Positions 33,416 through 42,709 are shown, numbered from the stretch's first letter. The stretch is DNA of 64,000 bases from CAVXDY01 sp963760715 (GCA_963760715.1 CAVXDY010000002.1:1-64000); one strand, 5' to 3'. Notes: a model not told the origin generated them from the letters alone. Program-made: numbers and translations.

Positions 33416-34707
33416 CCTCCGCGCCGGTGCGCATCGGCCTGCTGGGCTGCGGCACCGTGGGGCAGGCGGTGGTGCGGACCCTGCTCGAGGGCGGCGCGAC
33501 CATCGAGCGGGCCTCGGGGCACCGCCTGGAGGTGGGGCCGATCCTGGTGCGCGACGCGCGAAAGCCGCGGCCGGGGGTGGACCCGGCGCTCATCACCACG
33601 GATCCGGCGCGCGTGCTGGAGGACCCCTCGGTCTCGATCGTGGTGGAGGTGATGGGCGGCCTCGATCCCGCCCTCGGCTACCTGCGCGCGGCCCTGGGGC
33701 GCGGCCAGTCGGTGGTGACGGCCAACAAGCAGCTGCTCTCGCGCCACGGGCAGGAACTGCTCCAGGCCGCGCAGGAGGCCGGCGCGGAGCTGCGCTTCGA
33801 GGCCTCGGCCTGCGCCGCGATCCCGGTCATCAAGGTGCTGCGCGAGTCGCTGCTGGCCGCCGAGATCACCGCGGTCTCCGGCATCGTCAACGGCACCACC
33901 AACTTCATCCTGACCGAGATGGCGCGGGGCGGGCTTCCCTACGCCGACGCGCTGGCACGCGCCCAGGAGCTGGGCTACGCGGAGGCCGACCCCACCGAGG
34001 ACGTGAACGGCGCCGACGCCGCGGCCAAGATGGCGATCCTCTCCAGCATCGCCTTCCACATGCGGGTGACCATCGACGACGTGCCCTACGAGGGGATCGA
34101 CCGGCTGGAGGCCGAGGACCTCGAGCACGCCGCGTCGCTGGGGTTCGTGGTCAAGCTGCTGGGCGTGGCGCGGCTTCTGAACGGGTCGGTGAGCGTGCGG
34201 GTGTACCCGGCGCTGGTGCCGCGCGGCCACCGGCTCGCGGCCATCGGCGGCCCCGACAACGCGGTGCTGCTGGAGTCGCGCACCACCCGCGAGATCATGC
34301 TCGTGGGCCCCGGGGCGGGGGGCGCCGAGACGGCCTCGGCCGTGGTGGCGGACCTCCTGTCGATCCTCGGCACCCACCAGGGCTCCTTCCTGCACAACGC
34401 CCTGGCCGACTCGGGCCGCACCATCGCGGCGCCGGGGACCGTCGAGTCGGCCTTCTACCTGCGCATGTCCGTGGCCGACCGCCCCGGGGTCCTCGCGCGC
34501 GTGGCCTCGATCTTCGGCGACCAGGCGGTCTCGATCCGCTCGGTGCTCCAGAGCGGGTCGGGCGACGAGGCGAGCCTGGTGCTGGTGCTGCACTCGGGCC
34601 CCGAGGGGCGGGTCGTGGCGGCCGTGGAGGGCCTGCGGGCGCTGGACGACGTGCGCGGCGACCCCGTGCTGCTGCGGGTGCTCGGCAGCGGGGAGGGGGG
34701 AGCGTGA
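33412..34707 (+). CDS. hom: Homoserine dehydrogenase with ACT domain
   Basis: 431 aa from GTG 33412. It reduces aspartate semialdehyde to homoserine. The Rossmann start (IGLLGCGTVGQAVVRTL), the catalytic-domain motif GIVNGTTNFILTEM and YADALARAQELGYAEADPTEDVNG, and a C-terminal ACT domain (YLRMSVADRPGVLARVASIFGD, from about residue 350) for threonine feedback are visible. It overlaps lysA and thrC by 4 nt on each side. Confidence 0.96.
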   Translation: MTSAPVRIGLLGCGTVGQAVVRTLLEGGATIERASGHRLEVGPILVRDARKPRPGVDPALITTDPARVLEDPSVSIVVEVMGGLDPALGYLRAALGRGQSVVTANKQLLSRHGQELLQAAQEAGAELRFEASACAAIPVIKVLRESLLAAEITAVSGIVNGTTNFILTEMARGGLPYADALARAQELGYAEADPTEDVNGADAAAKMAILSSIAFHMRVTIDDVPYEGIDRLEAEDLEHAASLGFVVKLLGVARLLNGSVSVRVYPALVPRGHRLAAIGGPDNAVLLESRTTREIMLVGPGAGGAETASAVVADLLSILGTHQGSFLHNALADSGRTIAAPGTVESAFYLRMSVADRPGVLARVASIFGDQAVSIRSVLQSGSGDEASLVLVLHSGPEGRVVAAVEGLRALDDVRGDPVLLRVLGSGEGGA

Positions 34708-35747
34708 TCCCCCTCATCGACCGCTACCGGGAGTTCCTGCCGGTGAGCGACGCCACCCCGATCGTCTCGCTCGGCGAGGGGGCAACCCCCCTGGTCCCCC
34801 TTCCACGGCTGTCCGAGCGCCTCGGGCTGGAGGTGCACGCCAAGGTGGAGGGCATGAACCCCACCGCGAGCTTCAAGGACCGGGGCATGACCCTGGCCGT
34901 GTCGAAGGCGGTGGAGGAGGGGGCTCAGGCCGTCATCTGCGCGTCCACGGGCAACACCTCCGCGTCCGCGGCGGCCTACGCCGCCCGCGCCGGCCTGACG
35001 GCCGCGGTCGTGATCCCGGAGGGGAAGATCGCCGCGGGCAAGCTCGCCCAGGCCCTGGCCCACGGGGCCCAGGTGCTCGCCCTGGACGGCGGCTTCGACG
35101 AGGCGCTGCGCGTCGTGCGCGCCCTCGTCGAGCGTCATCCGCTGGCGATGGTCAACTCGCTCAACGAGTACCGCATCGACGGGCAGCGCACCGCCGCCTT
35201 CGAGGTGTGCGACGACCTGGGCGACGCGCCGGACGCCCTCTGCATCCCCGTCGGCAACGCGGGCAACATCAGCGCCTACTGGCTCGGGTTCAAGGCCTAT
35301 CGCGAGGCCGAGCGGTCGCGCAGCCTGCCGCGCCTCTACGGGTTCCAGGCCTCGGGCGCCGCGCCGCTGGTGGACGGGGCCGTCGTGGCCCGGCCGGAGA
35401 CCGTGGCCACGGCGATCCGCATCGGCGATCCGGCCCGGGGAGCCCAGGCCATGGCGTCCATGCGCGAGTCGGGCGGCGGTGTGGCGGCGGTGACCGACTC
35501 CCAGATCATCGAGGCCTACCGCCTGCTGGCGGCCGAGGAGGGCATCTTCTGCGAGCCGGCGTCGGCGGCCTCGGTGGCCGGGCTGCTGCTCCGCGCGGAG
35601 GCCGGCGATCTCGTGCCCGGGGAGCGGGTGGTCTGCGTCCTGACGGGCCACGGCCTGAAGGACCCGGACACCGCGATCGCCGAGACCGGCGCGGTGCGCC
35701 GCCTGCCGGCCGACATCGCGGCCGTGGAGGAGGCCCTCTTTGGCTGA
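34704..35747 (+). CDS. thrC: Threonine synthase
   Basis: 347 aa from GTG 34704. It converts O-phosphohomoserine to threonine with PLP bound at K58 in NPTASFKDRGM. CASTGNTSASAAAYAARAG binds the cofactor phosphate region, and NSLNEYRIDGQRTAAFEVCDDL is a class II-type motif. It is the short actinobacterial form without the N-terminal extension of plant enzymes. It overlaps hom and thrB. Confidence 0.95.
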   Translation: MIPLIDRYREFLPVSDATPIVSLGEGATPLVPLPRLSERLGLEVHAKVEGMNPTASFKDRGMTLAVSKAVEEGAQAVICASTGNTSASAAAYAARAGLTAAVVIPEGKIAAGKLAQALAHGAQVLALDGGFDEALRVVRALVERHPLAMVNSLNEYRIDGQRTAAFEVCDDLGDAPDALCIPVGNAGNISAYWLGFKAYREAERSRSLPRLYGFQASGAAPLVDGAVVARPETVATAIRIGDPARGAQAMASMRESGGGVAAVTDSQIIEAYRLLAAEEGIFCEPASAASVAGLLLRAEAGDLVPGERVVCVLTGHGLKDPDTAIAETGAVRRLPADIAAVEEALFG

Positions 35748-36672
35748 GCTCGAGTCGCTCACCGTGAGCGCCCCGGCCACCTCGGCCAACCTCGGCCCGG
35801 GGTTCGACTGCCTGGCGGTCGCCCTCGATCTCGGCAACGCCGTGGTGGTGTCGCGCCGACAGGGGCCGCTGGGCGTGCGGGTGACCGGCGAGGGCGCGGG
35901 CGAGCTGGCCGAGGACGCCTCGAACCTGGTCTGCCGGGCGCTGGCGTCGGGTCTCGGCAGCCTGGACGGGCTGGCGGTGGAGTGCCGTAACCGCATCCCG
36001 CTCGGCCGCGGCCTCGGGTCGTCGTCGGCCGCCGTCTGCTCCGGCCTGGTGGCGGCGAACGCCCTGGGCGGCCTGCGCTGGACGCCCGCCGACCTGCTGG
36101 CCCGGGCCGCCGAGCTCGAGGGCCACGCCGACAACGCCGCCGCCTGCCTCACCGGCGGGCTGGTGGCCGTGGGCCCCGGACCCACGGCGCGGCCCGTGCC
36201 GGTCCCGGCCGACCTCGCATTCGTCGTGGTCATCCCCGAGTGCCGCACCTCCACCGACGACGCCCGCCGCGCCCTCCCCGGCACCGTCAGGCTGGCCGAC
36301 GCGGCGGTCACGCTGGCGAACGCGGTCGGCCTCACGCTGGCCCTGGTGGAGGAGCGCCTGGACGACCTGCCGCCGCTGCTGGCCGACCGCCTGCACGAGC
36401 CGCACCGCGCGGCCGGGGTGCCGGGCCTCGATGCCATGCGCGCCCTGGCCGACGGCGGGGACTGCCTGGGGGCGACGATCTCCGGCTCGGGCCCGAGCAT
36501 CCTGCTGTGGTGCCGCGCCGACGCCGCGGCGCGGGTCGAGGCCGCGGCCACCGCCGCGCTCGCGGCCGAGGGCGTCGCCGCCCGCGTGCGGCCCTCGCGG
36601 CCGAGCTCCGCGGGCGTGCGCGCCCGCTGGACCGGGGGATCCGACCTGCGGCTGGCGCGCGCGGTGGGGTGA
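35740..36672 (+). CDS. thrB: Homoserine kinase
   Basis: 310 aa from TTG 35740, eight nt inside the end of thrC, with GGAGG upstream. It is a GHMP kinase: substrate strand VSAPATSANLGPGFDCLAVAL, ATP loop IPLGRGLGSSSAAVCSGLVAAN, and C-terminal GATISGSGPSILLWC. It phosphorylates homoserine for thrC. The overlap with thrC ensures coupled output of the two threonine steps. Confidence 0.95.
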   Translation: MAELESLTVSAPATSANLGPGFDCLAVALDLGNAVVVSRRQGPLGVRVTGEGAGELAEDASNLVCRALASGLGSLDGLAVECRNRIPLGRGLGSSSAAVCSGLVAANALGGLRWTPADLLARAAELEGHADNAAACLTGGLVAVGPGPTARPVPVPADLAFVVVIPECRTSTDDARRALPGTVRLADAAVTLANAVGLTLALVEERLDDLPPLLADRLHEPHRAAGVPGLDAMRALADGGDCLGATISGSGPSILLWCRADAAARVEAAATAALAAEGVAARVRPSRPSSAGVRARWTGGSDLRLARAVG

Positions 36673-37529
36673 CCCTCATCTGGCACCACGCGGGCGGCGT
36701 CCTCGACTGCTCCCGCGGGCGGCTGGTGGGGATCGTCAACGCCAACCCGGACTCCTTCAGCGACGAGGGCGCCCACGCGGGCACCGAGCGCGCCGTGCGC
36801 CACGGGGTACGCCTGGCCGAGCAGGGGGCCGACGTGGTGGAGGTGGGCGGGGAGTCGCTGCGGTTCTCCGCGCCCAGCCCGGTCGAGGTGGAGATCGGGC
36901 GGGTGGTGCCGGTGATCGAGGCCCTGGTGGCGCGCGTCGGGGTCCCGGTGGCGGTGGACACCTACAAGCCGGAGGTCGCCCGGGCGGCCATCGCCGCCGG
37001 CGCCGCGGTGCTCAACGACCCGACCGGCCTGCGGGAGCCCGAGATGCGCCGCGTGGCGGCCGAGGGAGGCGTGGGGGTGGTGATGACCCACTTCTTCGGC
37101 GAGCCCAAGGTGCGGCCCACCACGTTCCCCGACGTCAACGTGGTGGAGGCGGTGACGGCGTGGGCGGGGCGGCGGATGCGCGAGGCGGCCGAGGCGGGCA
37201 TCCCGGCCGAGCGGGTCGTGATCGACCCGGGCGTGGGGCTGGGCAAGTCGCCGGCCCAGGACCTCGACCTGCTGCACCGCATGGACCGCGTCGCGGCCCT
37301 CGGGCGCCCCGTGCTGGTGCCGATCTCCAACAAGAAGGTGCTCGGCGCCCTGACCGGCGCGCCGCCCAAGCGGCGCCTGTCGGGAACCACCGCCGGGCTC
37401 GTGTGGTGCCGCGAGCGCGGGGCGACGCTCTTCCGGGTCCACAACGTGCGCTTCCTCCACCCCGCCCTGCAGGTCGCGGAGGCGCTCGTGACGGGCCGCG
37501 CGGAGCGCTGGTACGACGTGGAGAAGTAG
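36669..37529 (+). CDS. Dihydropteroate synthase-like protein in the threonine operon
   Basis: 286 aa from GTG 36669, overlapping thrB by 4 nt. The DHPS barrel is clear: GIVNANPDSFSDEG, VEVGGESLRFSAPSP, VDTYKPEVARAAI, LNDPTGL, VIDPGVGLGKSPAQDLDLL and FRVHN. Several signature positions differ from standard FolP: NVTPDSF is NANPDSF, GGESTRPGA is GGESLRFSA, and the SRKS lysine loop is SNKKVLG. It may be the working FolP or a diverged FolP2-type paralogue with another activity. No folB, folK or folE is nearby, which keeps the question open. Confidence 0.8.
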   Translation: MTLIWHHAGGVLDCSRGRLVGIVNANPDSFSDEGAHAGTERAVRHGVRLAEQGADVVEVGGESLRFSAPSPVEVEIGRVVPVIEALVARVGVPVAVDTYKPEVARAAIAAGAAVLNDPTGLREPEMRRVAAEGGVGVVMTHFFGEPKVRPTTFPDVNVVEAVTAWAGRRMREAAEAGIPAERVVIDPGVGLGKSPAQDLDLLHRMDRVAALGRPVLVPISNKKVLGALTGAPPKRRLSGTTAGLVWCRERGATLFRVHNVRFLHPALQVAEALVTGRAERWYDVEK

Positions 37530-37592
37530 GGAAGCCCGGTGCTAGCCTCGACCCAGGGGCCCGAGCAGACCGACGTGAGGGAGTGGCGCGGA

Positions 37593-38267
37593 ATGAAGCT
37601 CTTCGTGGACACCGCTGATCTGAACGACATCGAGACCATCGCCGGCTGGGGCGTGCTCTCGGGCGTCACCACCAACCCCAGCCTGCTCGGCAAGGTCGAG
37701 GGCGAGGCCGACGACATCTACCGGCGCGTGTGCGAGTTGGTGGACGGGCCCGTGTCCGCCGAGGTGGTGGCCGACGCCCGCGGCGACATGGTCAAGGAGG
37801 GCCGCCGCCTGGCCGCCATCCACCCCAACATCGTGGTGAAGCTGCCGATGGGCTCCGAGTCGCTCGCCGCCACGGCGACGCTGGCCGACCACGACGTCCG
37901 CGTGAACATGACGCTCTGCTTCACGGCCGCGCAGGCCCTCCTGGCGTCGGCGGCGGGCGCCGCGTTCGTCTCGCCCTTCGTGGGCCGCTTCGACGACATC
38001 GGCCAGAACGGCATCGAGTGCCTTCGCGAGATCGTGGAATCGCTCGAGGCCTCCCTCTACGACACCGAGGTGCTGGCTGCCTCGATCCGCTCGCCCGTGC
38101 ACGTGGTGGAGGCGGCCCGGATGGGCGCCGACATCGCCACGATCCCCCCGAAGGTCTTCTACCAGATGCTCCAGCACCCGCTGACGGCGGCCGGCATCGA
38201 GACCTTCACCCATGACTTCGAGGCCCGCCAGGCGAAGGCCAAGCCCAAGGCGAAGGCCAAGGCGTAG
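37593..38267 (+). CDS. tal: Transaldolase (small TalB/MipB-like type)
   Basis: 224 aa from ATG 37593, with GAGGGAG upstream. It transfers dihydroxyacetone units between sugar phosphates in the pentose phosphate pathway. The Schiff-base Lys is K83 in VVKLPM. Asp6 (FVDTAD), TTNPSLL, NMTLCFTAAQALLAS and SPFVGRFDD are present. It ends with a Lys/Ala tail (KAKPKAKAKA) absent from typical members. An N-terminal extension from an earlier in-frame codon has no family match and was not used. Confidence 0.92.
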   Translation: MKLFVDTADLNDIETIAGWGVLSGVTTNPSLLGKVEGEADDIYRRVCELVDGPVSAEVVADARGDMVKEGRRLAAIHPNIVVKLPMGSESLAATATLADHDVRVNMTLCFTAAQALLASAAGAAFVSPFVGRFDDIGQNGIECLREIVESLEASLYDTEVLAASIRSPVHVVEAARMGADIATIPPKVFYQMLQHPLTAAGIETFTHDFEARQAKAKPKAKAKA

Positions 38268-38289
38268 GCCCAGGAAGGACGGTGACACC

Positions 38290-38598
38290 GTGAGCGACAG
38301 CGACGAGTTCCCGTTCCCCTTCGCGTTCGGCGAGGGGGCGGGCGAGGAGTTCAAGGAGCGCCTGAAGGAGCTCATGCGCGCCCAGCGCGAGGCGTTCGAG
38401 GAGGTCCAGGCGGAGTCCGGCGGACAGTTGGCCTCGGTGGACCGCTGGCAGGTCATCCAGCAGGCCGTGACGATGGCGTCGGCCGCGATGCGTGCCCTCG
38501 AGCCGCGCGCGACCCCCGACGAGGCCGCCGACGCCATGGGCCTGCTCTTCGCCCGCTCGATGGCCGCCCTGCAGGGAGCGCTCCGCCCCAGCCCGTAG
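38290..38598 (+). CDS. Hypothetical 102-aa acidic protein
   Basis: Starts at GTG 38290, 22 nt after the transaldolase stop, with AGGAAGGA somewhat far upstream. The product is soluble, acidic and helical (EEFKERLKELMRAQREAFEE; a Met/Ala-rich second half). I recognise no family. The close spacing makes it the last gene of the lysA-tal unit. Confidence 0.6.
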   Translation: MSDSDEFPFPFAFGEGAGEEFKERLKELMRAQREAFEEVQAESGGQLASVDRWQVIQQAVTMASAAMRALEPRATPDEAADAMGLLFARSMAALQGALRPSP

Positions 38599-38660
38599 GT
38601 CGGCGCGGTCTGCTGCAAATCGGGATTACGAGCGGCGCGAAACGGGATTAGCCCTGCCGG

Positions 38661-39002
38661 CTAGTGCCGCCCGTTCCCGGCGGAGCCTCCCAGGCGCAGC
38701 TCGAGGCGCGCGTCGCCCAGGGAGCCCAGGCTCTCCTCGGCGAACCGCCGCAGGCCGGCGACCTCGGCCGTGAGCGCCGCGACCTGGTCGTGCGTGGACC
38801 TCCAGCTCGCGCCGATCAGCTCGACGATCCGCTCCATGTCCTCCACCAGCGACTGGCGCTCGCGGGCGGCGTCCGCCGTCATCGTGGCCCGGAGGTCGAT
38901 CACGTCCCGCTCGCGATCCCGCGCCCGCGCCCGCATGACCTCGAGGTCGGCTTCGAGCCGCCGGACGGCCGCGAGGACCTCTCCGGGGCTCTGAGGCGTC
39001 AC
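38661..39002 (-). CDS. Hypothetical 113-aa coiled-coil protein
   Basis: GTG 39002 overlaps the stop of the upstream gene by 4 nt. The product is almost entirely a predicted coiled coil (VRRLEADLEVMRARARDR, VEDMERIVELIGASWRS, AALTAEVAGLRRFAEESLG) with a Gly-rich end. There is no membrane segment. It likely works with the 156-aa protein encoded just upstream. Confidence 0.6.
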   Translation of the reverse strand: MTPQSPGEVLAAVRRLEADLEVMRARARDRERDVIDLRATMTADAARERQSLVEDMERIVELIGASWRSTHDQVAALTAEVAGLRRFAEESLGSLGDARLELRLGGSAGNGRH

Positions 39003-39469
39003 GCCGCGGCGCGCCCGTAGCGGAAGGCCGACCAGTCGGGCGCCGGCGCCTCGTCGGCGGCGAGCCCTCCGCTGGTGGCGCTGCGATAGCGGAACCCGTG
39101 CTCCTCCTCGAACACCGGGTCGATCCGGCCGTCGCTGACCTGCTGGTCGATCCATGCGCCGCGGAACACCAGCCGCCGCAGCCAGTGCACCAGGTCGTGG
39201 TCGTCGGCGACCAGGGAGTCGCGGTGCCTCTCCAGGTGGGCGGCGAGCGGGCTCGCGGGGCGCGCGATGCGGCCGTGGGCGGCCATCGCCACGAGGTCCT
39301 CCAGCTCTCCGCGCCCCAGGCGATCCTGGGTCAGCAGCCCCAGGCGGACCGCGGCGGCCCCGACGCGCGAGGTGAAGTCCCCGGCGCTGAAACGGAAGCG
39401 CACGCCCGATACCTCGACCGCGAAGTCGTGGCCGCTGGAGTAGATCGGCGAGAGCCGACGGGAGGACAT
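38999..39469 (-). CDS. Hypothetical 156-aa soluble protein
   Basis: Starts at ATG 39469; the ribosome site is weak. The product begins with beta-like sequence (VEVSGVRFRFSAGDFTSRVG), then helices rich in Leu/Arg/His (HLERHRDSLVADDHDLVHWL). No signal peptide. I recognise no family. It is coupled to the coiled-coil gene at 38661 and divergent from the DUF192 gene, with 54 nt between. Confidence 0.55.
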   Translation of the reverse strand: MSSRRLSPIYSSGHDFAVEVSGVRFRFSAGDFTSRVGAAAVRLGLLTQDRLGRGELEDLVAMAAHGRIARPASPLAAHLERHRDSLVADDHDLVHWLRRLVFRGAWIDQQVSDGRIDPVFEEEHGFRYRSATSGGLAADEAPAPDWSAFRYGRAAA

Positions 39470-39523
39470 CGGTGGCAGCGTACCAACGTCGGTCGGACGC
39501 GACTCGCATGCCAAGATCCGCCC

Positions 39524-39895
39524 ATGAATCGACTCCGGGTGGACCGGCTCTGCGGCCCGCCCGCACCCCTGGTCGCCGGCGACGGAACGGTGCTCGCGGC
39601 TCGCTGCTACCGCGCGTCCTCGGCCCTCGCCCGCCTCGTCGGGTTGCTCGGCACGCCGGACCTCGCCGACGACGAGGCCCTGTGGCTGGAGCCGTGCGGA
39701 AGCGTCCACACCGTCCTGCTGCGGGCGCCCATCGGCTGCGCCTTCCTCGACCGGGACGGCCGCGTGGTGCGGGTCGTCGATCCGCTGCGCCGGTCGCGGG
39801 CGGCCGCCGCCCGCGGCGCGCGCGCGGTGGTGGAGTGCCGGGCCGGGGTCCTCGCCGGCATCGCCCCGGGCGCCCGGCTGGAGCGCGGCCCCTAG
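39524..39895 (+). CDS. DUF192 family protein
   Basis: 123 aa from ATG 39524. The family core is present: ARLVGLLGTPDLADDEALWLEPCGSVHTVLLRAPIGCAFLDRDGRVVRVVDPL, and AVVECRAGVLAGIAPG. DUF192 proteins are small beta-barrel-like proteins of unknown function, often encoded near Tad pilus loci in actinobacteria, as here (the tad genes begin 5 kb downstream). There is no signal peptide, unlike many members. Confidence 0.85.
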   Translation: MNRLRVDRLCGPPAPLVAGDGTVLAARCYRASSALARLVGLLGTPDLADDEALWLEPCGSVHTVLLRAPIGCAFLDRDGRVVRVVDPLRRSRAAAARGARAVVECRAGVLAGIAPGARLERGP

Positions 39896-39896
39896 G

Positions 39897-41348
39897 TCAC
39901 AAGTGCGGCGCGACCGCGAGGGCGGCGACGCGGCTCCCCAGGGCCCGCCCCTGTTCGAGGCTGACGCCCCGCGCGTCGTACGTCATCACGACCGCGATCA
40001 CCGGGCCGTGGGGCGTGAAGATGATCCCGGCGCCGTGCCGCGCGGAGTCGATCCACCCGTTCTTCTGGGCGACCGGTGCCCCCGAGGATCCGCCGGCGAG
40101 CAGGCTTGCGTTGTCGCCGCGCTGCTGGGACGACAGGAGCCAGCCCAGGGCGAGCCGCGCCTGGTGCGTCGTGAGCCCGGTCTGGGCGCGCGCGGCCGGC
40201 AGGCCCACCGCCGCAGCCTGCAGCGAGTAGAGCACCCGGCCGAGATCCTCGGCGGTCGTGACGCGCCGCGAGGTGGGAGGTGGAGACGCGCCGGCCCCGT
40301 CCGCCGGAAGGCCGGGCTGCAGCTCGGTGCCCACGATGTACTCGCCGGGGAAGGTGCTGCGGCGGGCGCCCAGGCGGCGCAGCCCCTCGGCGGCCGCGGC
40401 GACGCCGAACCGGCGCAGGAGCCGGTTGGTGGCGAGGTTGCTCGACCAGCCGGTCAGGGCGCGGAGGTCGTACGCGTAGGCCGAGCGCTCGGGCGCGCCA
40501 CCCAGCCGGCCGAGCACGTCCGCGAGCAGGCCCAGCTTCACCGTCGAGGCGGCCGGGAACGCCGAGCGCGCGTTGACGCTCGCGACGTCGCCGCTGGTGA
40601 GGTCCTGGATCCAGGCGGCCCGGAAGGTCGGCCCGCCCGCGGCGGCGCGGGCCAGGGCGGTGGTCAGCGCCGGGCTGGAGCGGGACCCCGGCACCGCCGC
40701 CCGCGCGCTCGGGGGCAGGAGCCAGGCTCCCCGGGCGTTGCTCGTCGCGAGGATCGTCGCCCCGGCCGAGAAGCGCACCCGCAGGTTCACCCGGCCCGCG
40801 CCCGAGACGGAGAAGCGGGCCCGGCCCGCGCTCACCGAGACCGTCTGCGGTGGACGGCCGGCGACCTCCAGGGTCGCGCTCGTCGCTCCCGCCGGCGCGC
40901 GGGCGACGATCGCGCCGTAGAAGAGCTCGCCGTCGGACGGGCTGAGCGCCAGGCGCGGCACCCGCGCGCCCCCGGCCCGCCCGCGACAGGAGGGCGCCGT
41001 GCGCGCGACGGCCGCCCGCGCCCCCTCCGCCCGGCGCCGGCCCGCCGCCCGATCCGCCGCGCTCGGGCGATCGACGCCCTCCATCTGGAGCACGCGAGCG
41101 GCGGAGTAGCGGGTGAGCGCGAGCTGGAGCGGGCGGCACGCGGCACTGACCGGGGCGCTCGCGCGGACGGCCTCCCGCAGGTCGCGCGCGGCCCCGTAGG
41201 CGCTCTGAACACCCTCGGAGCCGGTCGCCCGCGCCGCCGCGACCTCGGCCGCCGGGTAGAGGGAGGCGCTCGCCCGCACCAGGTCCCGGTCACCGGCGAG
41301 GGCCGCCGCCGGCGAGAGCCACGCGACCGCGAGCAGGACGAGCCCCAC
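39897..41348 (-). CDS. Secreted serine hydrolase of the class A beta-lactamase fold
   Basis: 483 aa from GTG 41348. Signal peptide (about residues 1-18), a helical N-terminal region (to about 110), a beta domain (about 130-215) and a penicillin-binding-fold domain (about 225-480). In the last, AASTVKLGLL holds the SxxK serine and lysine, SSNLATN the second motif (SxN), and QKNGW stands where KTG is expected. These are unusual second and third motifs, so D,D-peptidase or esterase-like action is as likely as beta-lactam hydrolysis. An early CTG codon could extend the signal peptide with more positive charge. Confidence 0.78.
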   Translation of the reverse strand: MGLVLLAVAWLSPAAALAGDRDLVRASASLYPAAEVAAARATGSEGVQSAYGAARDLREAVRASAPVSAACRPLQLALTRYSAARVLQMEGVDRPSAADRAAGRRRAEGARAAVARTAPSCRGRAGGARVPRLALSPSDGELFYGAIVARAPAGATSATLEVAGRPPQTVSVSAGRARFSVSGAGRVNLRVRFSAGATILATSNARGAWLLPPSARAAVPGSRSSPALTTALARAAAGGPTFRAAWIQDLTSGDVASVNARSAFPAASTVKLGLLADVLGRLGGAPERSAYAYDLRALTGWSSNLATNRLLRRFGVAAAAEGLRRLGARRSTFPGEYIVGTELQPGLPADGAGASPPPTSRRVTTAEDLGRVLYSLQAAAVGLPAARAQTGLTTHQARLALGWLLSSQQRGDNASLLAGGSSGAPVAQKNGWIDSARHGAGIIFTPHGPVIAVVMTYDARGVSLEQGRALGSRVAALAVAPHL

Positions 41349-41432
41349 TCCGCCGATCCGGACGGTCCTCAGTCGATCACGTTCGGGACGCGCATGGAGG
41401 GCACCGTAACGGCCCCCGGCCCCGCTCGCCGC

Positions 41433-42404
41433 TCAGGGAGCCTCGGCGTCCGGTTCCGGGAGCGTCAACGGCAGGGGGCGGTCCGGTCCGAGGGTGAACG
41501 AGGCCACGTCCGGATACAGCGGCTGCGCGGTGCCCCGCCTCCCCTCGGGCAGGAAGTAGAGGGCCCGGCCGCCGCCGGTGGCGGCGATCGCGAGGAGGCC
41601 GCCGTCGGCGCTCCACCCGGTCTGCCCGATCGCCACGCCCCGGCCGGGCTGCCAGACCACCCTCCAGGCGCCGGGCCGGCCGACCACGAGCTGCGATCGC
41701 CCGCTCTTCAGGCCCCTGACCACCGCCATGCGCCCGTCCGGGGCGAACGAGGGCGACGACCACCCGGGGATCCGCTCGCGGGCCGCCCGGGGAGCGTGGC
41801 GGACCACGGAATGGATCGAGGCCTCCTGGCCCAGGCGGCCCAGCAGGAGGGTCGTGCGGGCGCGCAGCCCGCGGGGGGTGGAGCGGTACTGGCTGATCGC
41901 CACCCGGCCGTCGGCGCTCGCCGCCCCCGAGAGCCCGCCGTGCACGAGGCTCGCCTGCAGTGAGGAGAGGTCGAGCCTCCAGATCGCGGAGGAGGCCGCG
42001 GAGCCGTTGTCGCTGTCGAAGAGCAGCGCCGCCCCCGGTGCCGTGCTGATCCTGCATCCGTTGACAGCGCGCGGCACGGTGCTCGGGGCGAAGCTGACCG
42101 TGTCGAAGACGATCTCGCTCCAGTCCCGGTCCGGCGAGGTCAGGTAGCACCCCTCGCCTTCGAGGGAGACCGAGAGCCAGAGCGTTCCCGTGCCGTCGAA
42201 CGCCGCCTGGACCACCTCGCTCTCGGGCAGCGACTCGAGCTCCCCGCCCAGAGGCCCCTCGTAGACGTCGCCGTTCGTATCGACCGCGACGAGGGTCTCG
42301 GCACTCGCCCGGTGCGGCACGGCCATCGGGAGCCCGACGGCGATCGCGGAGAGCACGAGGGCGGACGCTCGTCCCCACCCGATGCCCGGCCGAGGGACCT
42401 TCAC
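41433..42404 (-). CDS. Exported WD40/TolB-like propeller protein
   Basis: 323 aa from GTG 42404, overlapping the upstream 102-aa gene by 4 nt. A signal peptide (about residues 12-36, ending ASAE) precedes repeated blades of the PD40/TolB kind: GWSSPSFAPDGRMAVVRG, GQTGWSADGGLLAIAATG and RVAISQYRSTP. Two Cys (GEGCYLTS and NGCRIS) could form a disulfide. It probably binds a ligand or partner at the cell surface; no catalytic residues are recognisable. Confidence 0.65.
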   Translation of the reverse strand: MKVPRPGIGWGRASALVLSAIAVGLPMAVPHRASAETLVAVDTNGDVYEGPLGGELESLPESEVVQAAFDGTGTLWLSVSLEGEGCYLTSPDRDWSEIVFDTVSFAPSTVPRAVNGCRISTAPGAALLFDSDNGSAASSAIWRLDLSSLQASLVHGGLSGAASADGRVAISQYRSTPRGLRARTTLLLGRLGQEASIHSVVRHAPRAARERIPGWSSPSFAPDGRMAVVRGLKSGRSQLVVGRPGAWRVVWQPGRGVAIGQTGWSADGGLLAIAATGGGRALYFLPEGRRGTAQPLYPDVASFTLGPDRPLPLTLPEPDAEAP

Positions 42405-42709
42405 GAGCGGAGGACTCCCTGTTCGCGGAGGCAGTCGCCGATGCTGCGCTCGACCGGCGGTGAGGCCTCGGAATCGAGGACCGGAACCAGGATGTCGTCG
42501 AGCCGGCCCCCGAGGATCGCGCTCCGCCCGTTGCTCAACTCCTCGAGCGTGATCGCGTCCGACGAGAAGAGGCGATCGAGCAGCGCCAGGGCGGGGCGGC
42601 GAGCCTCCTCGGCGGCGTGTGCGGGGGGGGCCGGACGGCCGGCGGGGCTCGCGTCGACATCGAGGCGCGGAGGGCGGTCTGCGGCGGACGGCGGATCGTT
42701 TTCCGTCAT
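42401..42709 (-). CDS. Hypothetical 102-aa protein before the propeller gene
   Basis: ATG 42709 is chosen; GTG 42757 in the same frame is also possible, and neither has a ribosome site. The first half is Pro/Ala-rich and disordered-looking; the second half is helical (ALALLDRLFSSDAITLEELS, SIGDCLREQGVLRS). It is coupled by a 4-nt overlap to the propeller protein. Function unknown. Confidence 0.5.
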   Translation of the reverse strand: MTENDPPSAADRPPRLDVDASPAGRPAPPAHAAEEARRPALALLDRLFSSDAITLEELSNGRSAILGGRLDDILVPVLDSEASPPVERSIGDCLREQGVLRS

